From assembly GCA_021904315.1 (NCBI GenBank), contig CM038908.1, positions 28,354,501-28,418,500 on the forward strand: a stretch of 64,000 bases of DNA, read 5' to 3'. The position numbers and the translations under genes are program-made. This document shows positions 44,147-57,400 of the stretch, in pieces. Source of the stretch: Sphagnum magellanicum. Taxonomy: Eukaryota; Streptophyta; Sphagnopsida; Sphagnales; Sphagnaceae. Positions within the stretch are counted from its first letter, which is position 1; every line of letters starts with the position of its first letter. A model generated the notes under the pieces. The model ran no database searches and was not told the DNA's origin. It saw nothing but the letters and a program-made list of their open reading frames with translations.

Positions 44147-47100
44147 ATAGTGACTTGGGTAGTAGAATAAAATTACAAGTTCATTGATTGTTATCTAAAA
44201 ATTATGACTTACAAGGATAAAATTATGATGATTACATATGCAAGTTTATTATTGGCATCATCATTCATGTCAAAGTATACCACTTAAACAAATACATCCA
44301 TTGCATTTGACAATGATATTATGTGGATATGGATTCAAGGTGAAATCAATTTGTAAGAAACAAAAAAAAGATGATTAATTTAAATTGGAACCAAAATGGT
44401 GCATGAATGAACCACATGAAACAAACTTTCACAAGACTCACCACAACCTAAACTTGGGAGGAATCACCATTCTCCTCCTTATAACATATTTTATGATTAA
44501 TGATAAAAATTCCATCAAAATGGCCAAAAACCTTGGAATTTCAAAATGGGAATCCCCAAAATTCCTAATTTTGCCAATTTATGAATCTTATAATTTCATG
44601 GGTTTATACATTTTTCGTAAAAATTACATTTGAGGAGATTTCAAGGGCAAAGTTATAGTCTATGAAAAAAACCTTCTAACTCCATAATACATGTTCTGAT
44701 CATACATCATTTGTCACCTATTTCCTAGGTTTAAGTGGTCAGTTTAACTTTTTATCATTCTTTTGGCCATAACTTGAATTCAAATCTCCAAACAAAACCA
44801 TTTTTTATATTTATTTTTCAATACCTTCCCAATGTTATAAAAAAACCTCATTTGGATGAGGTTTGTTGTCTACATTTTTGTTCCCAAATATTTGGAACAC
44901 TCACCAAATTCCAACTTTTAAAATTGGGATTCCATTTAAACATATTGGGACATGCTTCTTTGTATTCTCTCACATTTGTGGGAATGTGTTTGAGTTTTGG
45001 GAAATTATGCCAACCCATTTTTTTTAATGACTTAGCCTTAGTCACAAACCCAAGGTTAGAATTACAACACAAAAAAATTGTAATGTCCAATATCAATTAA
45101 TGGAAAATAAAATGATATACATTAAATTAAAGGCATAACAAGGGACATGCATACATAGGTTTCAAACATTCCTTTCAATGACTAGTTTTCAAATCATGTT
45201 ACTTTATTAAACATTAAAACTATTGTAGAATGTAATAAAATGTAACATTAGTATTTTTTTCATTGAGAATTCAAAATTTCAAGAAATGTCCTTTCACAAC
45301 GCATGAAAACTTTTGAAAACAATCCCTATAGCAATGCAATCATGATGATAACTAGGAGGAGAAATTAATAAATTTAAGCACAATGTCATCATATCTTATT
45401 ATTTACAAACTCTAATGTTTTTACATTTATGACTTTAATAGGCACTTCGATCTCTTCATCACAAGGCTTTTATTATTTTGGCCTACATTCATATTCATTC
45501 CACTATAAGAAATTACGTCTATCAAAACCAGCTTGCTTTACAACTAGAGTTCAAAAAACAACTCGCATATAACTATTGTGCAACTATCCCTTGGGTATTA
45601 CAACTATTACATAACCATCCCCCTGGAAATACAAGGAATTAATAAATAAATTGACACATTAGAAAATCAATTAGTTGTGTTATAGTTGTAAGTGAGTTGA
45701 AAATGGGTCTTTTATATGACAATTTATACACACCATACATACATCCATAGTTAACCATGTTTGATTCTTTGAAGAATTTCAATGTAATTGCATGTGATAA
45801 CTATTTTAAAACTATTGTAAATGTGTCACTAATGCAACAACTATGTTGCAATTAATGTATGATGTACATACATGTGATCATGACACATGTCCACATTTTT
45901 ACCACCCATTATGGGATACATTTGCAATTGATTTTCAACTATGATTCCCATTGATATGACTAGAAGGGCCACTAATGCATCACTATTGAACTACTAATGT
46001 TCAACTATGTTGTGATTATTATCTAACAACTTATAACTTAAAAAATATACAAATTTATATGTAATATTTTATAAATACTAATTGTTTCAATAATTTGACT
46101 AATAAATATTAATTACATTTAATACACTTAATTATACTAGATAATTGACTATTGATATGGATAAATAAGGGTAATTCATATAATTGGTTTCAAATTAACT
46201 AATTAATTAATTGTGTTAATTATACATAATAATATGGATGTATAAAAAATTAATTATCAAATAATATTAAGATGAATATTAATTTGAGTTGGGGATACTT
46301 AGAGTTCAATTTAATTAATTAATTAAAATATTTATTATTTCATTTAAAATTACTAGATCATTAATTATTTAAAATCATTGAAAAATTAATTATTTAAATA
46401 CATAAAATTAATATAAATGTGATATTTAAAAAATTATGTATATTATGTTCAAAATTCAATTTGAATGTACATATGGATATGTCTATTTATATTTTGATGT
46501 ATTATACCCAAATTCATATTGAAGTTTTAATTTTTACTAATGAATTATTAATTAATAAATTATTAATCATTACATAATTTATTTAATTATTATGAAATAA
46601 TTGCTTAAATCAAATAATTAAATATTAATATGAACTGTAAATCAATTTGATTCAAATAATTAGTTTTTTAATTAATGCAAATAACTGGTAACCTTTTTTT
46701 AAATTTAGATAATTAATCATTTGATAGTTAATTATTTGAAATAAGTAATTAACAAAATAGATGAATTAGACTAATGACTTCAAATAATTATTTCACACAT
46801 ATAAATGTCAAATAATTATTTAATTATATGACTTACATTGTAAAAAAAGAACACAAAGCATGTGGGAAAATATTTTTGTAGTTGCAACTCAATTTGTAAC
46901 TAAAAATAAATTAGAAAATTTAACCCATATGATTTGTCTTTGAATCCCATGTCATAAATTATATAAAGAATGTGTATTTTCTTATGTTTTCATTAAAATA
47001 CACATGCCATTTTGAGACGAGTTCAAAAAAACTTAACCTTAAAGGCAAAACATAAAAAAAAATTAAAAATTTTACATGATTATTCCTTAATTCACCTAGT

Positions 47101-50100
47101 TTTTTATTTTGTTATTTATTTGCCTACCTACATAAATAAATAGGTTTTATTTTTTTACTAACCTATGTAGGTAGGTAGGTAAGTAGGTATGTAGGTCTTG
47201 AGATCTACTAGCCTACCTACCTATGGTTATGTACCAACCTACTCAACTATTAAAGTAGGGCATATTCACAATTAAGGTACTAATTTTTGACCACAAGACC
47301 CACTTACTTTGTTTTTGCTATCTTCCAAATGGATTATGTAACCTTCAAAATTCTTATATCATATATTATTTAATCAAACACATTATATGAACATTGCCAA
47401 ACATAGATGTATGCATTACTTATCCATGAAAAAAATTTGAAATTAATTACATTATTTAATACATTCTTTTTTAGTCCTTTGAGATGAAAATTGCAATTCG
47501 GACAAGGACTCAAATTACTTAAAAGGATTTAAAAAGACATCTATAATATATCTAATTTATTTATATATTTTTAAATATATTAACATGACATCATTTTAGT
47601 TATAGTCACATACCAATCCCTTATATATAATCATGAAATATTAAATGTAATAAAAATTCAAAATAATCCTTTGTAATCATTTTTCTGTTAGACTGTCCTT
47701 TTGGGTACCTTGATTATGAATATGCCTAGTAGATATTTATTTATTTATTTTTCAAATTTCAATTAAAATGCCATGTGTTAATTTTTTTTATTATGCCACA
47801 TGTTATAATCTGAAACCATCATTAACAATCATAATTGACAATGGAGACAAATACTTCAAAAAGAAAATAATTTTTGAATCCAAAAAAATTCATCTTGCCA
47901 GTTGTCAAATTTTAATGGATGGATGAAATTAATAATGTCAGCATGATGTTATGGCTATAGTTGTAATGGAGTTGCATAGTAGTTCAAAATGAATTGTTTC
48001 AACAAAGTTGTAATTGAATTGCATTGTATATATAGTGAGTTGCAATTCTAACAACTCATGCAACTTCTCCAATAGCACTCACAACATAGAAATACAATGA
48101 ATTGCAAAGTGGTCATACAATTCAAAAACTGAGTTGCAAGGCTAGTTGCAAAATTCCCCCTTTTTTCATAATGTTTTTTCATTTCCTCCACCAATGTTAA
48201 ATGCAAAACCATTAACCAAAACCACCTTATGTTTCTCAAAATGGTTCCAACAAACACTACAATTTTAAACTTCCAATTTGAATTCTTCAACATGGCCATT
48301 TAGATAAAGAGAAAGCTCGTACACATGAAATGATCACAAAATCACAATAACTATAACCTTGTAACAACAATGCATAAGAAAATAAAAATGGGCACAAATA
48401 AAGCTTTAATCGACATAGACAACAAAACTTAAAGGTAACAAACACTACACTAAAACATGTTTTTTATGATTACATAACTGACATTTGTAATCATTTATGC
48501 CATGTATGATTACATGATTACATGTAGTCAAGGCAAACACATTGTTTTCACCACTAATCTTTTCCATAGTCATAATTGCAAATGGCATTTGTGACTATGT
48601 CCATGATTCTATCATTTCAAATGGAATCATGGAGGGCATACCTAACCTAGCTACCTCTATCCACCTACTAGCCTATTTAATTACCTATTTACCTATTTTA
48701 ACCTACCTAACCTTGCCCTTCTTAGGCTAGGTTTTCATGTTACTTTCATTTTTTTGTCTCCCATTGCCTTGATTTCATTCTTGTTGTCATTGGATGATTT
48801 AGGTTATGCAATAGGCACAAAATGTTTACCTTTGACTTGTTGGTTTTTAAAGTTCAAAGCTTGTCCTCCCAACACCTTTGTTTCTTTTTATACCACAACT
48901 TTGTTTAAGTGCAAACAAGAGGGAGGATTTTGAGGACAAAAGGAAAATGGATAAGCAAGTGTGCAATCAAGAGGGTTTGTGTGTTTTCATGAGATATGTC
49001 TTGTTTTGTTAAAACTTAGCAAAATTGGGAATGTGGAAACAAAAAAGAAATTGGAAATGGAAATAGAATGTGAAATTTTGGAGAATGGGAGGACATTAGC
49101 AAGAGCAATATTGCATGAAGGATGGTGCATAATTGTAGGATTGGCATGTCAATTAGATTTTTCTATTTCAATATTGAGATTATACTTATTTTAAAGGGCT
49201 TGAAAAGGTGTGCAAGTTGAAAAACAATTTTAGAATTTGGAGATTGTGTAAGAAGGTTTGTTTTTTCTTGATGGTTTTAGTGCTGATGTTCTAATAGGAC
49301 ACAATAGAAAAAAAGTGAGGGAATTAATAAATGATATAAAACATTTTGAAAGGGTTGAAAATTGAAATAAATGGTAAGGATTGCGAGAATTGGAAGAACA
49401 TCATTAGTGGTAGTATTGAACAATGGAGGTGGGTTTTGCAAATCATGAATGGCAATGTGATTGGAACCTATAGTATTGGTGCCCAATTGCTTTGCATGTC
49501 CACAAAGCTTGAAGAAATAACTAGTTGGTGACCAATTTCACAAGTGTGATGAAACCCAAGAAATAATTTTACCATTCCAAACAAAACCCTTGACACGTGA
49601 TTTTCAAAAATCATAAAAATAGTTTTGACATTTAGTTACAGTTCGAATTAGGTGAAAGAAGTTACCTTAAGTTGTTGGTTTTTGAAAATTTTCAAAAATT
49701 TAAAACTAAAGGTTATATAAATCTTAAAACATTCAAACATGTGGAATTGGAGGTTATTAACAAAATCAAATACATGCATACTATTATTTATATCAATGTT
49801 GGACAAATATTTTGTTTTAAAAAGACTAGCAAAATCCATACATTAAAAAAATTCAAAGATTTCTTACTAGTCAAACACTATTAGGTTGAAAAGTTCTAAA
49901 TCAAATATTGGGTTGGTATTATATATATTATCCAATTTCAACGTTGAAGGTCATAAACACAAACAACAACCATCCTCCAATAGGTTGGAGAATTACAAAT
50001 TAAATTTTTTTTGTTGAGGCTTCCCACTCCACTTGCTCATTGAATAGCCAAAAAGAATATTAAATAAATATTTTAATACCTTGGAAAATTCAAGCATTAA

Positions 50101-51775
50101 TCATATCATTTGTAGAAATGTAAAAATTTTCAAAAAAATATTGTTTTCAAATAACACAAAATTTTGTGAAGGAAATTTAAAAATAAGTTTATTCAACAAT
50201 ATATATATTTTGACATGAAATCTTGAAATTGAATTAATTATTGGACAAACTTGTGTTGAAACTGCCTTTATATTATGGTATGAAACTGTAAATTTTCTAT
50301 TGATATTAAGTAACATTTTTGTGAAAAGAATCATATTGGTATTATTTTATATATTCATAAATCATGTACAAATCATCAACAGGGTATCATTGGACAACCA
50401 TATGGGGTAATAAAGGTATGATAAGGATATTACAACAAAGTCATACTGGTTATACCAATATGCTCGGTCTTTTGATATTAGGATTAATATTAATTTTCAT
50501 TACATGATTCATAGTGCGCACCCAACATTAATTTAAACCACAACAACCCACACCAAAAGCTAGTGTCCACTTTGCTCATTAAAAATGCCACATCTACATT
50601 TTGTTTTGTGCATTATCATCAACTTTAAAGTTCAATGTTAAAACTTTAAAATGAAAAAAAATACTCACAAAATGGTGATGTTACTAATATTAGGCACCAA
50701 ATGTTTGAGCACTTATCATTGATAGGCCAAACAAGGGTATAATATGTTAGGTATTGGTGTTAATTGATATCAAATTGGTATGGTATGTTCACACATACAC
50801 ACATGCATATAATTGCTAGCTATTCCTTATCATCATATGGATGGATATTACCTAGTGGTTGGGCATTTTTTTGGGGATAATTTTTCCCCCTAAAAAAATC
50901 TTTTTTTTGAAATATCTTGATCACCAAATTTCAAAATTGCCAAATTTTACACCAGGCTTTAAAAAGTTGCCAACAAAATAATTGGTTGTTTAAATGTGTT
51001 TTTTTTCATATTTTGTAGCCAAATTTGGGTAAATCACCTTATGGATTACATTGGGCTTACAATACAATTTGTTTTGGTAAATAAAATTGACCAATGCAAT
51101 AAAAGTCAACTCTTCAAAGGTTAATAAGGTTTGATGAAGAATCCCATGTTATTATTTACAAATAATTACTGAAAAAATTCCATGCATGTACATTAATGTT
51201 CGTTGGGAGCCCATTGACCATAATAAATTAAAGTCATGTGTTGAGCATGGGATGTATCTATAGATACTTTATCCTAACATAAATAATCATCAACTCAATT
51301 TGCCACCAACAACCAAGAAGTCAACATAAGATTCAATCAATTAAACCTTAAGAACCTTTTCCTAACATAACCTTTGTTGGCTTGACATTTTCTGTTGTTG
51401 AGATTTGTTTTCAACTAATAACCAACTTTAAGGGCTAACTTGTTGATGTGTCTTTTCCTAGTTGACCATCCATGCCCAATTATATCACATATATAATGCC
51501 TGAATCTCATTCTACGTGTGAATGACAAGTGATTTCTATCCATTCCATGGATGAAAAATGATATACATCCATTTGCTCGACATGTGATAGAATAAAAAAA
51601 CATTGGTCTTGTTCAATAATCAACTCAAGACCACTAGTTATCGAAAATAACTTTGGCATCTCACCTTTTGGTTATTTCACCTTTTGATTATTTTTAGTAA
51701 CGATTCGTTATCAAAAGTAGCATTCCATAATCAACTTTCCCTCTTTAAGATACTGGCTAAAAACCCAACATGTAA
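44147..51775. other. Long AT-rich desert without recognisable genes
   Basis: GC is very low, with stretches made almost only of TTAATTAA-type words around 46000-46850. AACTAT/AGTTG words recur at 45540-46040, 46870-46910 and 47955-48060. A CACTATAAGAAA motif at 45499 resembles a CACTA end, but no partner end was found. Frames such as 44735-45100 and 48961-49194 show no family signature. A TACC/GGTA tetranucleotide tract lies at 47120-47230 and a TACCTA-rich tract at 48640-48730. Confidence 0.5.
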
Positions 51776-52147
51776 GAACATCTCCATCGGTGTTCAGTAT
51801 GTCACTCTGGATAATAAAATTAAATGTCTAAGTTTAGCTGTTTGGTTTTTGGCAACCCACCAATAAAACTGTAACTAGAACTGCATATACATGGGAACTT
51901 CTAATAGCAAACCACTTGGACCAATTATTATGATCGACCAATCAAAAATACTGAGCCGTAGTCAGGTCCAATTTACTACATTCTGTTTTGGAGGCGCACA
52001 ACTGTGTTGCGCCTTTGACCAGCCACGGCAAGCTGCAAGAATTTGGTACAAAAAAACCAATTTTTTGAGCTAAACCACCACGTTTTGATTTTTTCATAAT
52101 AAATTTTACTGTCTGGAGTCACATATTGAGCACTGGTGGCGATGCTC
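51776..52147. mobile_element. PIF/Harbinger-like MITE 1, 372 bp
   Basis: The element starts GAACATCTCCATCGGTGTTC and ends with the imperfect inverse, GAGCACTGGTGGCGATGCTC. Both sides carry TAA (51773-51775 and 52148-52150), the TWA target duplication typical of PIF/Harbinger. It has no coding capacity. Element 53517-53876 has the same ends. Confidence 0.75.
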
Positions 52148-53466
52148 TAAGCACACCGATGGATTTTTTCCCCTAATGAAATTCCACAAAATTTTGAGCT
52201 CAAAAAATGAAAAAAAAAATCCTTGTTAAAAACACAACTTGCCAAATTTATGAGAGAAAAAAAAATTTGGGAAAAAAATGTCCACACTTTGGGCACAATA
52301 TAATTTTGGGGGCAGTTTTTCATCAGCTTTCTATAGTTTTGACAATTTTCTAGAACCTTGTTACCAATTAATGTTAGATAAGTTTTTGGGGATGATGGAC
52401 AATGATGATGCTAAATACTTTAACATTGAGGTTGGTGTTTCATGATAGATCATAACAAACTTGCTTGAAACCAAATTTCTTGTGCAGTTTGATTGATATT
52501 GTTAATAACCTCTGGTTTTGATTTTCCCTAAAAAACAAATTCAGATTCAAAGAACCTTCAGTTTTAGGTTTTTGAAATGTGATCAACCCTATGAGGGTTT
52601 CCAAGAGTTTTGGGCGGGTATATCCATTTTAATATATCAGCCAAATAAAGGTAATACAAAATTTCAGAATATATATCAGCAAGGTCTTTCCATATGCATG
52701 TTTAAAAAAAAAATTCCAAATTGGGTATGGGTATAAAGGCTTTACAAAATTATCAATCAAATAAGGGTAAAAGCAAATGATGAACATTTACCCTTCTTGT
52801 AGGCTAAGGGTAGATTTTCATATTTCATCATTTATTCTTACACATATCATTTGGGAATAACTGAGTATAAGATAGGATAAAAACATATTTACACAAATAT
52901 GGCACATTTCAAAGTGAAGAAAGACAATTAGGCATTTGGCATTCCAAACATGAACACATGAAATTTCAAACATCATATCAAAAGAATTAAGAAAAATATA
53001 ATCAAATTGATCAATAAAATATATATTCAAAATACTTTTTTATAATAGAAAATGGTAGTAAAATCTAAAGGGATTTGAAGAGCATATGGTAAGAGTTTTT
53101 TTTTTTCAGCATAGCTAATGTAATGAATAAAAATAAAACGCCAAAAAATAATACAAGAAAATCCATCATAACCACAAGCATTGCAAAATGTGATATAATA
53201 TATAATGATTTTAGCATATACCTTCTTTTTATTCTATTCTAAAAAATTATCACCCAGGTAGAGGTAAATCTACACCATATATTAGCTGGGTAAAATAAAT
53301 AAAAGTTAATTCTGAAATATTTACCAGCTAAGTATGATAATGAAAATAATAATCAAAAACATTTATAGGGCATATATTTACCTGTTTATATGCCAGTGGG
53401 TATGTCAAGGTAATAGATTTACCCACTCATATCTCATAAGCAATACAAACTCAAGTTAATAAAGAC
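52148..53466. other. AT-rich spacer between two MITEs
   Basis: GGGTA/TACCC words recur near 52616-52770 and 53255-53420. A GGGCGGGTATATCC word near 52610 recalls the ends of the foldback family, but no matching second end was found. No gene was recognised. Confidence 0.4.
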
Positions 53467-53507
53467 CATTCTGCCTCCTAGTGAATTATGCACTAGGAGG
53501 TAGAATG
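53467..53507. repeat. Short perfect-arm hairpin
   Basis: CATTCTGCCTCCTAGTG is followed by a 7-base loop (AATTATG) and CACTAGGAGGTAGAATG. This is a 17-bp inverted repeat with one mismatch. It ends nine bases left of the MITE at 53517. It has no T-run to suggest a terminator; it may be the stump of another element. Confidence 0.8.
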
Positions 53508-53516
53508 TGTGCCTTG

Positions 53517-53876
53517 GAGCAACTCCAATGGAGCCGAGTGTGCAACCCTACAAACTAAACTTGGATGAAGAAAAGTCAAAACATGCCAATTTAGCTAACA
53601 AAATGATTTTGGCCCAGCATTTTTTTTGCACAATTTTGCTGAGGCACAACAAAGCCTAACATCTGCCAGAGAAGAGTGTAATAAATATGATCTCACTGGT
53701 GCTCCCTGTTTGTGTTTGGTTGAGCACAATGATTGGTCCAGGTTGTTTGCTATTAGTAGTCTCTCACCTATTTTGCAGTCCTAGTTTTAATTTTATTATG
53801 GGTGAAGTTGGAAAAAAAGAATGATGTAAGAAAATATTTTTTGGGGGTCTCATACCGAGCACTGTTGGAGATGCTC
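53517..53876. mobile_element. PIF/Harbinger-like MITE 2, 360 bp
   Basis: It starts GAGCAACTCCAATGGAG and ends with CACTGTTGGAGATGCTC, the inverse of GAGCATCTCCAACAGTG. Flanking triplets are TTG (left) and TTA (right), consistent with a mutated TTA target duplication. It shares its ends with the element at 51776-52147. No coding capacity. Confidence 0.7.
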
Positions 53877-54133
53877 TTAGGGATATAATTTAAGGACCAT
53901 ATAGGAGGTCACAAAATAGAATAGGTGGGTCACAAACTAGCATATATAGGTCATAAACTCCCATAGGTAGGCTGGAAATGACTGAACTGGCAGAACAGGC
54001 CCTTTACATTTATTTTCTCACATGTGAGCAACTTGGTGGGAGTTTATGCTCACTGAGCCTGTGAAAGGAAAGGCAAAAGATGATGTCCAAAATTGGAAAG
54101 GATGAATGCAAGGGGAAAAAAAAAATTTCATTC

Positions 54134-54252
54134 CCATTCATCCAAGGGGACAGAATGGATGCAAGGCAAAAAAAGATAATGCATTTTCCATTCATCCAAG
54201 GGGACAGAATGGATGCAAGGCAAAAAAAGATAATGCATTTTTCCATTCATCC
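54134..54252. repeat. 54-bp tandem repeat, 2.2 copies
   Basis: CCATTCATCCAAGGGGACAG begins at 54134 and 54188, and a third partial copy starts at 54243. The first two copies are almost identical across GGATGCAAGGCAAAAAAAGA, so the duplication is recent. Overlapping open frames on both strands are products of the repeat. Confidence 0.9.
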
Positions 54253-54819
54253 TTTCCATTTGGAAATGTGTTTGTTGTTCCAAAAGAAAAAAAAAAACCT
54301 ACCTCCATACACATAATAACATAACACCTACATGAGACATGTGGTAAGGAGGCACCAAATTAGTGACAAAAAGGACTACTGTCAGTGCATTTAGGGAGCT
54401 CCATTTTTTTTTACTATGAAACAATTATGGGAAAATCTGAGCATCTAGGTTATTAGAGACTTTCACATTAATGAATACTGTACCTTATATTATTGTTTTG
54501 CAAAGAATTGGGTTGTATAACTTGTCACTTGTGTGTAGCTAAAATGGCATTTGCTATGCAAGAAAAGAAATGAAATTGTTTTTTCTTCTTGCATGCACAC
54601 TATTTGTAGCTTTGTGTGTGTGTTTGCTCATTTCACCTTTTTGTTTTTCTTCCATTTCTTGTGCACTGAAGTTGGCTTTTGGGTTGTTGTGCCATCACCA
54701 TTTATCATGGGCTGTCTTTTTAGTAAAGTATCATTACACATTGCATCAAGAGAAAGCTGCCTTATGTACCAAAGAGTGGGTAGTAGGGTTTGGCCAATTC
54801 CGACTCCTAGTAAACCTCT

Positions 54820-55385
54820 GGTCAAGCTCAGGTGAGTGAAGCTCCGAGTGAGTGAGTAGTCGGGTTTTTAGTGAGCCTGTGGCCATGCTAAGCAGGGTGA
54901 AGCCATGGGTGGTCAGGGTATGACTGTTTCTAGCTTCTAGCGAGCCTGTGGTCGAGCAAAGCAAGGTGAAGGGTCTCACCCTGGCGAAAGTGGAATGGGT
55001 TTGGCCGATTCAGGCTTCTAGCAAGCATGTGGCTAAGCAAAGCAAGGTGAAGGGTCTCACCGTGGCGCAAGTCGAATGGGTTTGGCTGATTCAGGCTTCT
55101 AGCAAGCATTTGGCCAAGCAAAGCAAGGTGAAGTCATGAGTGAGTTTGCAAGGTTGATTGGGGTGATTCCACATCTAGGCTCAAGATTGTGGTTGAGCTG
55201 AGCAAAGCAAAATGAACCTACATGCATGCAAGCTAGGATGATTTTGGAACTAGTGAGGTTGTGGCCATGCTAAGAAAGATGAAGCTATCGGCAAAGGAGG
55301 ACAAACAATGCTTGCTCATTTTGGATCCTGGATCTTGTGAGCTTGTGGCTGAGCTAAGCAAGGTGAAGCAATGAGTGAGCTTGGA
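54820..55385. repeat. Minisatellite, about 81-bp unit, about eight copies
   Basis: The core (C/G)TAAGCAAGGTGAAG or GCAAAGCAAGGTGAAG recurs near 54826, 54888, 54957, 55038, 55119, 55203, 55270 and 55354. The middle three are exactly 81 bases apart and share GGTCTCACC, GAATGGGTTTGGC and GATTCAGGCTTCTAGCAAGC blocks; the outer copies are diverged. GC is higher than in the surroundings. Confidence 0.85.
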
Positions 55386-56820
55386 AAAAGCTTTGTTCGC
55401 TCCTTGCTCCTTGATATTAACAACTAGCTGTTAACTCTCGTATGATATATTGGACACATGTTACAAGTTCAACAAGGCTTGTCGATTTAATAGATTGGCA
55501 CCTTTGTTGAATGGCCAATTCAAGATGAGAATTAGTTGATAGAAAAAGGAGAATAAGACCTAATGGTTGCTACGGAATGCATTATACCATTCTCGTGGAA
55601 TGCTTTGTGAAAACCATTTGAAACTCAGATAATGGAACAATTGAGCTCAGGCAAGAAACGAGGATTTGTGAGAACTAAACAAACAAGTAATGTGCCAAAA
55701 TCTTGTCTATTAGTACAAGGAACACTTGAATATAATTGGAGAATGATGTGTCAAAACTCCAAATTCTTGTTAAAAGTTTTTTGGAGCTTGCATGCAACAT
55801 GTAAAAATCTAGATCATTGAGGCAACTCTTGAAAATAATTCAAGGCACCTATTCAAACAGTCTCATTTTGACTAGTGTTTTACTTTGCACCTAGGGACAA
55901 GCCTAGATGTTGTTGTGGCAATTCAAGTGCCAATTTATTGAAATTAACCTGAAACAATTCAAAGCTCAAATTCTAAGAATCCAATTCTAACAATCAAATT
56001 GACATCCTTACACATAAGCCTATTCTTGAAGGTTCTTATTTCAAGATAAACAAATGTCAAAGTTGTCATGGTATCACAATATATTTCTTCTAAGGTAAAA
56101 ACATTCATTACCACCAAACCTTCATGAATGATTGAACACCTAAATAATGTGCTAATGACTCGTTGTCAAACAATGTCCAATTGATAACCGTTCAATGATG
56201 TCTTAAAATTGAACAACTTGTTGGTAAAAACTTGCAATTGGGGTTTTCGAACTTTCTATTTAGAATGGCCATTTTTATATTTGATAATGACAAATTTCTC
56301 CTCACAATCAATAGCTTTTGACCACTTTCACCATTTATGACCATGTGATATGTCAAAACTTATTTTTTCAAAAAAATAAATTTAAAAATAATAATAATTG
56401 TTCAGTTCAAAGTTCACATCTTTTGATAATAAGAGGGATATTGTTTGTGTATGAAATTTGGTATGCCTAGTTATATTGTCTGAAAAATGTTATATGTTCA
56501 AAAGATATTGGGTTTTTTTTTTTTACTTTTGGAAATTTTATGTTGTTCAATTTGAACCAAAATGGAGCCTTTGGAATGGAGGTATGTAACCAAATATTAA
56601 AGGGCACTAGGTGAAGGGCTATGTAGACCTTTGAAGTTCTAGGGCTAAAAGTGCCAAGAAAGTGATTACATCCCTTCTAAGAGCTTATTTGTTCATTCAC
56701 CAACCTATTTGCCTTAATCCTAAATCATTGTGTACACATATTGGCCTAAAAAGAGATCCACAATAGGGTAGGTAGGTTAATTATTGAACACTTCCAAAGT
56801 CAAAGGTGATTGAGTCCTCA
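55386..56820. other. AT-rich intergenic DNA, no gene recognised
   Basis: Short frames only (for example 55632-55820) and no family signature. A diverged relative of the following repeat may begin near 56600. Confidence 0.5.
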
Positions 56821-57400
56821 CACATTCCTATGCTTCTGAAGTTCAAAGAACATTTGTAACCTTTCACCTAGTGCTTTCAAGATTGCAAAAATTCAAATCC
56901 TCACACATTCCATAAGCACATTCCTATGCTTATGAAGCCCAAAGAACAGTTGTAGCCCTCCACTCAGTGCTATAAAAGTTGCAAAAATTGTTCAATTTGA
57001 TAAAAGAATGAAACAAAAAAAAATGGGATGTTTGGTGCAAGGGGGTTCATTGTTCAATGGTGGGTGAATTATAACAGACTAAGATAAGATTTGTAACCTA
57101 AAATCACAATTCTTGCATCTTTGTCTCTCGAATATAAAGAAGTTTTATAAAGCTCTTTTACTTCTAAGGCTTCAAAGAACAGTTGTAACTCTCCAGTTTG
57201 CACATCGAAAGACACAAAAATCGCTCAATTTTGGTTAAAGAATGAGGAAAAGATTGGATTGTGTTCTTGTGTTCTCTGAGTTGCTCCTTTACTTCTAAGG
57301 CTCAAAGAACATTTGTAACCCTCCAGTTTGGAGGTCAAAAGACATAAAAATTGGCTCAACTTTGGTTAAGGAATGAAGAAAAGATTGGAAAGTGTTTGAT
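56821..57400. repeat. Four imperfect copies of a 100-130 bp repeat
   Basis: The block CAAAGAACA(T/G)TTGTAACC-like, followed by CTCCA.TTTG or CACT.AGTGC, an AAAAATTG.TCAA block and AAGAATGA, occurs with anchors at 56843, 56940, 57173 and 57303. The last two also share TTTACTTCTAAGGCT and GAAAAGATTGGA. The array lies about 0.6-1.2 kb beyond the stop codon of the F-box gene. Confidence 0.75.

Noticed and set aside
45499..45520. CACTATAAGAAA motif as the left end of a CACTA element
   Set aside because: No matching inverted end was found in the following kilobases; a 12-base word alone is weak.
48048..48299. Minus-strand 83-codon frame with several Cys residues
   Set aside because: The Cys spacing does not match a zinc finger I know, and it sits in AAGTTG/CAACT-type repeats.
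52500..52625. Possible fourth copy of the foldback family (GGGCGGGTATATCC, GAACCTTCAG)
   Set aside because: Only one end-like word and no opposite terminus.
54080..54324. Open frames with internal repeats on both strands
   Set aside because: By-products of a 54-bp tandem repeat whose period is a multiple of three.
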